Shown one piece after another: positions 1 through 8,500 of a stretch of 13,164 nt of DNA (position 1 is its first letter; each line of letters opens with the position of its first letter). This DNA comes from Acidobacteriaceae bacterium (GTDB lineage: Bacteria; Acidobacteriota; Terriglobia; Terriglobales; Acidobacteriaceae), in NCBI GenBank assembly GCA_003139975.1, contig PLHN01000064.1:1-13164 (forward strand), in the 5' to 3' direction. A program made the position numbers and the translations under genes. The notes under the pieces were generated by a model. It was given only the letters and a program-made list of their open reading frames with translations. It did not search any database and was not told the origin of the DNA.

Positions 1-2034
1 GGCTCCTGTCCTGGCGGCTATTATTGCGGCAGTGACATGCGGGCGGCTTATTATGGTGGGGCTCTGACTGGGACGGGGCAGAACATCGCCTTGTTTGAGG
101 CCGCCGGCACCGATTTGGATGATTTGAACACTTACTATTCGAATGTTGGGCAGACGAAGCCTTACACTCCCACTCTTATTTCTACTGCTGGGTACAGCAC
201 CGCCTGCGTTTATTCGAAAGGCTGCGACGATACGGAGCAGACGCTGGATATGACCCAGGCGATGGGCATGGCGCCAGGGTCGAATATGCTTTATATGTAC
301 GTGTGCGGCAATGGTTTCTTGTTCAGCGACACTGCCTGTTTCAGCGCGATGTCAACCAACGAGGTTGCTCCGTTAAGCTCACAAATCGGCTGTTCCTGGA
401 CGTGGGCGCCCTCGGACCCGGGCAACGACGCCCCCTTCTTCGAAAAATTTGCCGCCCAGGGCCAAAACCTTTTCGTAGCTTCGGGCGACTATGGTTCTTA
501 TCAAGATGATCCTACGGGTTTCTACTACCCCGAATCCGACGCCTACGTCACGGCGGTCGGCGGCACAGACTTACAGGTTACTCACGCGGGAGGCCCTTGG
601 AGTTCAGAGACCGCATGGAGCTGCAACGGCAGTTACTTCGGTTGCAGCGGCGGTGGATACCCGGATGACGGGTCCGTACTAATTCCTTCCTGGCAACAGA
701 CTGCGGGCGTGATTAACGCCTCCAACCTCGGATCGGAAATTTTTCGGGACGTTCCTGACGTAGCCGCCGAAGCCAATTTCGACTTCTACGTCTGTTACAA
801 CCAAAGTGGCTGTAAGGGAGGCTGGGGCGGGACGAGTTTCGCTGCGCCCATGTGGGCAGGCTACATGGCGCTGGTGAATCAACAGGCGATTGCCAATGGC
901 AATCCTCCGGTCGGCTTAATGACTCCCTTTCTCTACACCAACATCGGTGTGGGCTCAGGCTATGGCGCCGCCTTCCACGACATCACCTCCGGCAGGAACG
1001 GGCCCGATTTCTATCCGGCGGCCACGGGCTACGATCTGGTAACCGGTTGGGGCAGTCCCAATGGCTCCGGCCTCATCAACGCACTCTCCGGGGCTAACGG
1101 ACCAAGCTTCGCCATAGCCACGGATCCAACGAACCTGGGCATCGACGACTGGCCCCCCTCAAACGCCATTGGGACCACCACGATCACCGTGTATCCTTTC
1201 GGCGGTTTTAAGGGCGCCGTGACGCTGAGCGCATCGGGCTTGCCCCGCGGTGTGACCGCCGCGTTTGCTCCGAATCCGACAACCACTACCAGCACGTTGA
1301 CAGTAACGGTTAGCACGCCCCACGGCGCGACGGGGGGCACGGTGTCGATTACCGGTACCTCCGGCAGTCTAACGGCAACGACCAAAGTGAGCCTGTCGGT
1401 CAATGCCCCGACGGATCCAGTGGCCACAGTAACGCCTACCTCGTTGACTTTCGGCAACACGGTAGTGGGCGCGAGGAGCACCAGGGGCTTTACGCTTGCC
1501 AATATTGGAAGCACGACGATGAACATCGGCAACGTCGCGGCCAGCGGGGACTTCGGTCTTACAAAGAGCACAAAGCCATGCGGCGTCACGCTAGCCGCCT
1601 CAAAGACTTGCATCATCGCAGTTGCCTTCAGTCCCAAAGCGCTTGGAGCGCTCACCGGTGCCATTACGATCAACGATGATGCTCTCGACAATCCTCAGAC
1701 AGTGGCACTAAGCGGCATCGGCACTGTGCCAGCGACTCTGATGCCGGCCACTGCGACCTATGCCGCGACAACCGTGGGGAAGACCAGTTCAGCCAAAGTG
1801 TTTACACTGACAAACAAACAGAGTGTTCCGCTGACCCGCATCGTGATCTCGACAACCGGGGAATTCCATGTCTCCACGACGACCTGCACATCGAGCCTTG
1901 CCGCCAAGGCCAGTTGCAAAATCAGCGTGGTCTTCAAGCCAACCGGGACGGGCAAGTTGACGGGGTCGTTGAAAGTGGTTGATAGCGCTTTCGGTAGCCC
2001 ACAGACTTCAAATCTAACGGGCACCGGCGAGTAG
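1..2034 (+). CDS. Secreted S53 (sedolisin/kumamolisin-type) peptidase with C-terminal ASH-type repeats, 5'-partial
   Basis: The reading frame is open from base 1, so the ATG at 37 is internal; the signal peptide and inhibitory propeptide expected of this family lie upstream. Numbering from that ATG, the catalytic domain covers about residues 1-350. Visible S53 landmarks are Glu67 and Asp71 (ExxxD pair), Asp151 in SGD (oxyanion-hole Asp), an SGGG segment near 204-207, and the nucleophile Ser267 in GGTSFAAP. The Glu-to-Ser spacing of 200 residues equals that of kumamolisin as I recall it. Asp315-Ile316 and GYD at 331-333 match the family's calcium site. The domain has nine or more cysteines, consistent with an extracytoplasmic location. 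A beta-sandwich-like segment follows (about 357-456), then two ASH/choice-of-anchor-D repeats (about 461-562 and 563-664), each with a Cys-x9-Cys pair. No C-terminal membrane anchor is visible. Expected role: acid-active endopeptidase acting on extracellular protein; the substrate is unknown. Confidence 0.93.
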   Translation, partial: GSCPGGYYCGSDMRAAYYGGALTGTGQNIALFEAAGTDLDDLNTYYSNVGQTKPYTPTLISTAGYSTACVYSKGCDDTEQTLDMTQAMGMAPGSNMLYMYVCGNGFLFSDTACFSAMSTNEVAPLSSQIGCSWTWAPSDPGNDAPFFEKFAAQGQNLFVASGDYGSYQDDPTGFYYPESDAYVTAVGGTDLQVTHAGGPWSSETAWSCNGSYFGCSGGGYPDDGSVLIPSWQQTAGVINASNLGSEIFRDVPDVAAEANFDFYVCYNQSGCKGGWGGTSFAAPMWAGYMALVNQQAIANGNPPVGLMTPFLYTNIGVGSGYGAAFHDITSGRNGPDFYPAATGYDLVTGWGSPNGSGLINALSGANGPSFAIATDPTNLGIDDWPPSNAIGTTTITVYPFGGFKGAVTLSASGLPRGVTAAFAPNPTTTTSTLTVTVSTPHGATGGTVSITGTSGSLTATTKVSLSVNAPTDPVATVTPTSLTFGNTVVGARSTRGFTLANIGSTTMNIGNVAASGDFGLTKSTKPCGVTLAASKTCIIAVAFSPKALGALTGAITINDDALDNPQTVALSGIGTVPATLMPATATYAATTVGKTSSAKVFTLTNKQSVPLTRIVISTTGEFHVSTTTCTSSLAAKASCKISVVFKPTGTGKLTGSLKVVDSAFGSPQTSNLTGTGE

Positions 2035-2225
2035 AAAGTTGGCTGCGCGCAGTGAAGTGGGTGGTACGGAACCAGCTGCTCCTGGCTTTCTCAGAATTGC
2101 CGCTCGCGCTTCGGGCGGCTTTTCTTTACGGTACGCGGAATGTGGGAGACGATAACTGTCGCAACCAGGCGCGATAGCGCTCAAAACCCGGACTGCCTGA
2201 TTTCGGAGCCGCTGACGTAAGCGAC
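2035..2225. other. Convergent intergenic gap, no gene
   Basis: This gap separates the stop of the S53 peptidase gene (+) from the stop of the S55-like gene (-). Apart from the hairpin at 2099-2127 I see no coding sequence, RNA gene or repeat. No clear terminator for the minus-strand gene is visible. Confidence 0.6.
2099..2127 (+). terminator. Rho-independent terminator after the S53 peptidase gene
   Basis: A GC-rich hairpin pairs GCCGC (2099-2103) with GCGGC (2115-2119). The stem extends inward by a T-G wobble, C-G and G-C, leaving a five-base loop, and is followed immediately by TTTTCTTT (2120-2127). It sits 65 bases after the stop codon at 2034. The T-tract is only on the + strand side, so it should not terminate the opposing gene that ends at 2226. 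Confidence 0.75.
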
Positions 2226-4022
2226 TTACTTAATATTAATCGTCAGCATCTGCGCGCCGGCAACTACATACTCCAGCGGTTCGGTGGAAGCTTCGCTCAC
2301 CGACGATTCGCCGAGCACCACCATGTCCTGCGTGCCGCGCATGTTGTCCATCACGTTCATCACGGAAAGCGGCAACGTAGGCATGATTTTGTCCGCGACC
2401 ATCGCCTCCGGGTCGGAATCGAAAATCGACACATACACGCGGTCGTTCGACCGTTCCTTATTCAGCAGCGCGATTGTCGGAGCCAGGCCCAGGCCCCGGC
2501 TCATCATCGGCGCGGCGCGATGCATGCGGTCCAGCGTATCGCCGTCGCTAACAAGAATGCGCATCGTGCCTTTCGATGCCGAAGTCGGAATGCGAACTGG
2601 AATCTGCCGCACCAGCCGCTCGCCGCGATAAGGACGAATCACCGTCTCAACCGTAATCTGGTCGCCCGGCCGCGCCTCGGTCACATCCGTGCGCGATGCT
2701 TCCAGCCGCGCCGACCGCCGCTCCCGCACCAGATCGAAATCCAGCTTCACGCCCTGAACCTCGGGCGCGTCATAAGGATTGCTGTAGATGCGCCCGAAGC
2801 GCTCTCCGATGCTGCCGGCCGCCAGCGCCGCCGCGGGTTGGCCGCTATCCTGTGGCGCAAACATATTGTGCATGGTCACGTCCGGATAGCCCTTCACGCT
2901 CAGCACACCGTTCATGCGATAGGTGGTGTCTTCGCCGTATTCGTTCGTGCCATGCAGAGAGTTAAACACCGTAGCCATCATGGCCATTGGGCTGAGGCGC
3001 GCGTTATTGAGAATTTCGTAGTGGAACTCTTTCGGAGCCGAACCGCCGCGCAGAGTCACCGTCACCGGAATCATCTTCGGCTCGTGCCCCAGCTCGCCAA
3101 GAATTCCCGACTGCCGGTCTTGCACAAACGCGCCTACGGTTTCCGTTGTATTGACAATTTTGAATGCATTCAGCGGCGATGGCAGGGTCGCCACCACCGT
3201 CGCCTTCGTCATCGGCAGGTCAACCTCGCCAAACTGCAGCAGCGGATGCCCGCACGCCAGCAACCGCTTGGGATCGACATACGTGACCGTGCAAGTTGCC
3301 GCAATATCCATGTCGCCGCGCACCAGCACCGCGCTGACGGCCGAGCCCGGCTCGATTGGCTCCGGCTGCTTCTCACCGCTCGACGATCCCGTGCCCATGA
3401 CCGGCACAATGCCCGCAGCCACGAATTCATTTGCATAGCGCGCCATCGTCGCATCGGAAAATCCGCTAAACACAAACGGCGCTTCAATCGGCTTCAGATA
3501 CTCACGGTAGTTGCCGGCAAGAGTCGGCGCGAGCGACGCCGCGCCGATTCCCGGGCTCGCCATCGCGCTCTTCCCTGCCTTGTCGGAAGCGTTCACCTGC
3601 ACTGGCGCTGGCGCCGGCCGGTCGTCGAGCGCGTTAATTTCCAACATCTCTTCAATCGGCGTCACACCGGCGATCGGCTCCTTGGAAAATTCGCCGATGC
3701 GGAACGCCAGCGCGCCCGCCAGTTTGCCGTCGATGTACACCGGGCTTCCGCTCATGCCCGCGACTACGCCCGTGTATTCAGGCTTGGTGCCATGCAGCCT
3801 CACGAGAATGACGTCGCCTTTGGGTCCGTTCACGTTGTGCAGCACGCCCAGAACTTCCACGTCCATGGATTCCGGCTTGACTCCCTGAAACACCGTGAGC
3901 GCCGTGCCTTTCATGCCGGCATGAATCTGGTCGAGCGGGATGATGGGTGGCTTGTCGAGTGCGCTGGCAGACAAAGTGACGCCTAGGCACAGAAGGGCGG
4001 CGCGTAACGCCGTGATTCTCAT
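2226..4022 (-). CDS. Secreted SpoIVB/S55-like peptidase-domain protein
   Basis: A complete 598-residue protein. A Sec-type signal peptide is visible (Arg residues, hydrophobic core at about 8-19, likely cut after ASA at 19-21). The putative nucleophile Ser91 lies in GMSGSPVYIDGK (89-100), the signature around the active Ser of the SpoIVB family (MEROPS S55). The putative His259 lies in ACGHPL after a TVTYVDP strand, and a GAFVQDRQSGILGELG segment follows (297-312). I cannot place the third catalytic residue. Residues about 420-598 look like an all-beta C-terminal domain. The order Ser-then-His is the reverse of Bacillus SpoIVB (His then Ser). No spore-formation role is implied: SpoIVB acts in sigma-K activation, whereas acidobacteria are not known to sporulate and the neighbours are secreted proteins. 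The ATG at 4022 is preceded by a weak GGGGA Shine-Dalgarno-like sequence, and the signal peptide supports this start. Substrate and proteolytic activity are unproven. Confidence 0.88.
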   Translation of the reverse strand: MRITALRAALLCLGVTLSASALDKPPIIPLDQIHAGMKGTALTVFQGVKPESMDVEVLGVLHNVNGPKGDVILVRLHGTKPEYTGVVAGMSGSPVYIDGKLAGALAFRIGEFSKEPIAGVTPIEEMLEINALDDRPAPAPVQVNASDKAGKSAMASPGIGAASLAPTLAGNYREYLKPIEAPFVFSGFSDATMARYANEFVAAGIVPVMGTGSSSGEKQPEPIEPGSAVSAVLVRGDMDIAATCTVTYVDPKRLLACGHPLLQFGEVDLPMTKATVVATLPSPLNAFKIVNTTETVGAFVQDRQSGILGELGHEPKMIPVTVTLRGGSAPKEFHYEILNNARLSPMAMMATVFNSLHGTNEYGEDTTYRMNGVLSVKGYPDVTMHNMFAPQDSGQPAAALAAGSIGERFGRIYSNPYDAPEVQGVKLDFDLVRERRSARLEASRTDVTEARPGDQITVETVIRPYRGERLVRQIPVRIPTSASKGTMRILVSDGDTLDRMHRAAPMMSRGLGLAPTIALLNKERSNDRVYVSIFDSDPEAMVADKIMPTLPLSVMNVMDNMRGTQDMVVLGESSVSEASTEPLEYVVAGAQMLTINIK

Positions 4023-4054
4023 TGAGGGTCCCCGGAGGTCAAAAAATGACCGTG

Positions 4055-4083
4055 CTACTTTCTTAGACTCCGCGCGCTGTCAA
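4055..4083 (-). promoter_or_regulatory. Candidate promoter for the S55-like gene
   Basis: On the minus strand an exact TTGACA (-35 consensus) lies at 4083-4078, about 55 bases upstream of the start codon. At a 17-base spacer the -10 position reads AAGTAG, a poor match, so the call rests on the -35 box and its position in the divergent gap. Confidence 0.3.
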
Positions 4084-4151
4084 AATGGTTTTGCCGGAGA
4101 GGAGGTCTTTTTGCACCCTGCAAACTATTCCAACCGCAGAGTTGTTGCATC

Positions 4152-4157
4152 TATACT
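4152..4157 (+). promoter_or_regulatory. Candidate -10 element for the VWA-like gene
   Basis: TATACT (five of six matches to TATAAT) lies 26 bases before the ATG at 4184, which would give a leader of roughly 20 bases. I find no good -35 box at 16-18 bases upstream, so this is a weak call. The divergent gap 4023-4183 holds this element and the opposing promoter candidate, and no gene. Confidence 0.35.
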
Positions 4158-4183
4158 AGCACAGGTCGTTTCGAGGTCCTCCC

Positions 4184-5413
4184 ATGATATCCAGGCTGTT
4201 TCTGCATCTTCGGCTGGGGCTGGCAAAGCCCCGTAAGCGTCTGAGCGCCTTGGCTTTTGCCTGTTTATTGCTGGCTTGCGCTAGCTACTTCGTTTTGGCC
4301 CAGAGCTCTTCCCAACAGTCCCCGCCGCAGCAACCACCGGCTAATCCCAACCAGCAGGAGGCCCCGCCGGAGGCCGGTGGGCCGCAAAACGACATCGGTC
4401 CCTACGTCATCCCGAAGAAGAAGGACGAACCGCCGCCGCCCGCGCCCGAAAAACCCAAGAAGATCGAGAACATGCCCGACTACTCGATCAAGGTCGATGT
4501 TCCCCTCGTCACGCTCGACGTGCTCGTCACCACCAAAGACGGCCAGACTATACCTGGTCTGAAGCAGGACAATTTCAAAATCATGGAGGATGGCCAGCCC
4601 CAAAAAATCTCTTCCTTTAACCAGACGCAAGCGCCGATCACCGCAGTCCTCTTGATTGAATTCGCGGCTGCCAGAGCCTTTTCCGGCTCTCAGGCGTATC
4701 ACTACATGTATGACGCGCTCAACGCCTCTTACACATTCGCCAGTGGCCTCAGGAAGGATGACTACGTCGCCGTGGTCTCCTACGATATGAAGCCCCAGAT
4801 TCTGGTCGACTTTACCCAAGACAAGCGAGCCATCATGGGCGCGCTCAACTCGCTTCGCGTTCCGGGAATGAGCGAACGCAATCTGTTCGACGCGCTCTTC
4901 GACACGATCGACCGCATCGATCGCGTCGAAGGGAAGAAATACATCATCCTGATTTCTTCAGGAGCCGATACCTTCAGCAAGCTCAATTACGACCAGATCC
5001 TGAAGAAGGTCAAATCCACCAAAGACATCACCATCTACCCCGTCAGCATCGGGTGGACATATCGCGAAATGGCGGATGCATTCGGAGCAAGCGGAGCGCG
5101 CGAGATTGGCTGGCTGCAGAACGACAATCAATTGAAGACCTTTGCCAGCCTGACCGGCGGGAGGTTCTATCAGCCACGCTTCCAGGGCGAATTACCGGAA
5201 GACTTTGCCCAGATCTCATCCGACATTCGCAACCAATACACCATCGCGTACCATCCCACCAATACCAAACTCGATGGCACTTACCGCAAACTGAAGGTTG
5301 AGATGCAGGCGCCCGACGGAGGGCCGCTGAAAGTTAGAGACCAAAAGGGTAAAGAGGTAAAGTACATCGTCTACTGCCGCGAAGGATACACGGCCAAACA
5401 CCAGGTGGATTAG
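4184..5413 (+). CDS. Secreted VWA-like protein (VWFA-related Acidobacterial domain), MIDAS residues absent
   Basis: A complete 409-residue protein. The N-terminus is a long export signal (basic RKR at 17-19, hydrophobic core about 21-38, likely cut after VLA at 38-40). A Pro/Gln-rich and Lys-rich spacer (about 41-95) probably crosses the periplasm or cell surface. Residues about 103-145 carry the family opening (DVPLVTLDVLVTTKDG, then DNFKIMEDGQPQKISSF), followed by a VWA-like alpha/beta fold to about 330. The closing QYTIAYHPTN...DGTYRKLKV segment (351-372) is typical of TIGR03436, a domain expanded in acidobacteria. The metal-binding DxSxS motif is replaced by Glu159-x-Ala161-x-Ala163, the Thr position by Arg232 and the TDG Asp by Ser259, so metal-dependent ligand binding looks lost. 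Start choice: GAGG at 4173-4176 lies seven bases before the ATG. It is transcribed divergently from the S55-like gene. Specific function is unknown; a protein-binding role at the envelope is inferred. Confidence 0.9.
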   Translation: MISRLFLHLRLGLAKPRKRLSALAFACLLLACASYFVLAQSSSQQSPPQQPPANPNQQEAPPEAGGPQNDIGPYVIPKKKDEPPPPAPEKPKKIENMPDYSIKVDVPLVTLDVLVTTKDGQTIPGLKQDNFKIMEDGQPQKISSFNQTQAPITAVLLIEFAAARAFSGSQAYHYMYDALNASYTFASGLRKDDYVAVVSYDMKPQILVDFTQDKRAIMGALNSLRVPGMSERNLFDALFDTIDRIDRVEGKKYIILISSGADTFSKLNYDQILKKVKSTKDITIYPVSIGWTYREMADAFGASGAREIGWLQNDNQLKTFASLTGGRFYQPRFQGELPEDFAQISSDIRNQYTIAYHPTNTKLDGTYRKLKVEMQAPDGGPLKVRDQKGKEVKYIVYCREGYTAKHQVD

Positions 5414-5494
5414 GGTAAGTCGATGGCGATTGCGAAGAGGAGAACCCGACTGGAGTCCTGTTGCCAGCGATGGCTCTGCGCACGAGTCTGAACT

Positions 5495-5513
5495 ACGGTG
5501 ATACCGTGCTTTT
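5495..5513 (+). terminator. Weak terminator candidate after the VWA-like gene
   Basis: A five-base-pair hairpin, ACGGT (5495-5499) with ACCGT (5503-5507) and a three-base loop, is followed by GC and TTTT. An overlapping alternative pairs CGTGC (5505-5509) with GCACG (5517-5521). Both stems are short, so the call is tentative. The rest of the gap 5414-5581, between converging genes, shows no coding sequence. Confidence 0.3.
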
Positions 5514-5581
5514 CATGCACGGGACAGCCATACTTAGAATGCTAGCGTTTCCCTGACTTGGACCCCTCCCACGTTGCCTCC

Positions 5582-8500
5582 TCATTGAGTCGTGAAGAAC
5601 AGAATCGTGGGCGCGGCTGTGTTCCCAGCCAAATCAGTAACAGGAGCGAAGTATGAAATAAACACGGAGTAGAGCGCCCCCCCTCCCGTAAGGTACGCCT
5701 TCGGTTGCAGCGTGGCCGTCGTATAGTTGGCCGAGAAAGTTATGGTCGCCGGGACCAGATTGTGCGAGGAGTCATACATCACGAAGCTGTTGGTCGGATC
5801 GAACGACGCGGGGTTCATGGCTTTGTTGAAGAAGGCTTGCACTCCGGTGGTTACGGACACGCTCGTTGCGCCGCCCGCCGGGTTCGTCGACGACAGGGCA
5901 GGTTGAATCAGATCAGCCGTGGTCCCGGTCGTGAACGACTGCGATGGGAAGCTGGTCTGGGCATTGCCGGTGATGTCGAGGACTCCCGTGACGTTGATGG
6001 TGTAAGTCGTGTTCGAGGTCAACGGCGTCAGAGGCAGCAACTGCAGACGCTGATCGCCGTCGGATAGCGCGGCGGTTGCCGGAATTACCGAGCTACCCTG
6101 CTTCAGTGTCACGCCACCAATGGACGCGCCATCAATGGGTTCGCTGAACAAAATTTGTACGGGCGAGTTAGTTCCAACTCCCGTGAATCCGCTCGGCGGA
6201 CTCACCTGCAGCACCGCTGGGCCCGTCGTGTCAGTTCCCGTTCCCGCGTAGAACTTCACGCAGTAATTCGTCTGCGTGTTGCCGGAGAAATCCGTCATGG
6301 AGTTCGCGCACATCTGAAACTGATGACTGGCTGCCAGATTGGCCGTTGGCTTCAGCATGACCGTGGTGGAGTCGGCGCTGAACGTAATGGCCGTTGCGAC
6401 ATTCGCAGCGGCGGTAAGGTCATAAACGAAGACGTCTTGTGCGCCCGCCGGGTTCACGCTTCCGGGGTCCATCGGTTTGTTGAACTGCATGGCGAAGGCG
6501 GCATTGGTGCCGACGTACTGGTTGCTGGCCACACTGGCATTCACCACGTACGGGGCAGTGAGGTCCGGTCCGGCCAAGGTGGTGAAGTGCGTGGTCTGAC
6601 TGGCAACGGCCACGCCCGCCTCGCTGGTAACGCCATTGATGGCGACCGCCATCTGCGTGCTCGTTGGCAGGGGAGCCTGCGGAATGATCGTCGTCCGCGT
6701 GAAGTCCGGCGTGAAGCTGATGCTCGACGGCACTTCCGTGACCGAGCCGCCGCTCACCTGGATCGAACTACCCGTAACGGACACAGGGTTAATCGCCTTA
6801 TTGAAGTTCACGCTGACCGGGGCATTTGTTCCGATGTTGACAGACGAATTCGGAGGCGCGACCGAGACGACGGTAGGCGCGGCGCTATCTACGGCCGTGC
6901 CGGCGGTGAAACTGTAGCTGAACGGCTGGACGGCAATGCCGTCGATATTGGTGACGTTACCCGTCACCGCAACCTTATAGGTCGATCCCGAAACAAGATT
7001 ACTGGTTGGGGCGATACTAATGACTTGCCCGCCGCCAACCACCGTGCAGTTCGGCGTCAAATAGGTGGCCGTGCTGTTCTGGTATAGAGTCACCGAGCCC
7101 GAGCTCCCATTGCAAGTGACCGTGCTGACTTGCAATGCCTGGTTGAACTCGACCTGGACGACGCTGTTCAGCGGCACGTTGGTGGCGTTGGGGAACGGAT
7201 TGACCACTTGCGCAACCGCCGCACTGTTAGTCAACGAGCCCGTGGTCGTGAAGGTCTCCGCGAAGTTCGTGAGATTGTTCCCATAAATGTCCTGCGCGGT
7301 GGAATTCAAAAAGACCTGGATCGGCGCCCCGGCCGCGAAAGCGGAACTGGGCGTGAATTCGATGGTCTGTCCGTTGCTCAACACCGTAGCGGTTCCAGAA
7401 ACCAGCACGCCGTTCTGCGAGACCTCAAGAGCGCCGGAAATTGTTCCCGCATTCATCGGAGCGCTGGTAAATAACGTGATGACGATGTTGGCCGGAACAT
7501 TGGTTGCGCCGTTGCCCGGGCGCGAACTGAGGACGCTAGGCGCCGATGTCAGAACAGCCGCCGTAGTGGTGAACTGGCTGGTCGTGTCGGCAAGCGCATT
7601 CCCCGAGAGGTCTGTAATCATGTGGCTGGCCATCACGGTGATGGTCGCGCCGGCGGGCAAAGTTGTCCCATCGGAGTTAAGGACCACCGTGCGATTGTCC
7701 TGGGAGATGGTGATTACCGGGTTGAGCGGCGTATCTCCATTAAACAGGTTCACCGAACTGCTGCTGATGGTCGTCGGGTTGATGGACTTCGAGAAGGTCA
7801 ACACAACCTGCGCGTTAAGCCCGAGGTTGGCCGAGCCGTTGGAGGGAGTGATGGCCACCGTCGGCGGGGTGCTGTCCACCGTGCTCGCGGTCGTAAACGA
7901 CCCCCCGTTCTGATTACTAGTTACATTTCCCGCCACGTCGGCCAACCCGTCCACATACATTCCTATCGTGGCATTGGCCGGGTATTGCGTCAGCGGTGTA
8001 AATGTGACGGTGGCTCCGCTCACACTGTAAGTGCCCGCCACATATTCAGTGCCGCAGGTGTTGATGCAGACCTCGACGGTGCTGTTGTTCACAGTTGCCG
8101 GATCGATCAGGTTGCTCATGGTGAATGTGACCGGGCTCGTCACCGCTACACTCGTGGCTCCGCTCGCCGGAGTCGTTGAGCTTAAGGTGAACGATGCACT
8201 GCCGTAAGAAGCGGTCCCCGTCGTGAACGAACTGGCAAAAGTTGAGACGGGAACGTTCTCCACGCTGTTGAATCCGCCAACCGATACGTTGTAGACCTTG
8301 CTCTTAGCCAGGTTCGCATTAGGCACGAACGTGAGCGTGACGCCGTCGCTGGCGAGCGTCACGGTACCGGCAATGGCGCTGCCACCAGAGGGTGTAACGG
8401 TGATGGAGCTGTTGGTGACCGTTGTGGGATCGACGCTGTCGCTCATGACGGCCACGATCTGCGCGTTCAATGGCACGGCGGTTTGCCCACTCACCGGACT

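Noticed and set aside
37..39. ATG at 37 as the start of the S53 peptidase
   Set aside because: The frame is open to base 1 with family-like sequence, and starting here would remove the signal peptide and propeptide.
2520..3986. A 488-codon open frame on the + strand opposite the S55-like gene
   Set aside because: Its product is rich in Arg, His and Ala without any recognisable domain. It lies entirely antisense to a gene with a signal peptide and family motifs, and long antisense frames are expected in GC-rich coding DNA.
3958..4022. Lipobox at Cys12 of the S55-like protein
   Set aside because: The residue before the Cys is Leu, not Gly/Ala/Ser, and a good ASA cleavage site follows at 19-21.
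4277..4282. Lipoprotein signal (LLAC, Cys32) in the VWA-like protein
   Set aside because: The residue before the alanine is a poor lipobox fit and the hydrophobic core continues past the Cys to VLA at 38-40, which fits ordinary signal peptidase cleavage better.
6155..7087. A 310-codon + strand frame, and several others of 175-250 codons, opposite the giant gene
   Set aside because: They recur at the same relative places in both super-repeat copies because they mirror the repeated coding strand. Their products are Arg/Gly/Val-rich without domain signatures.
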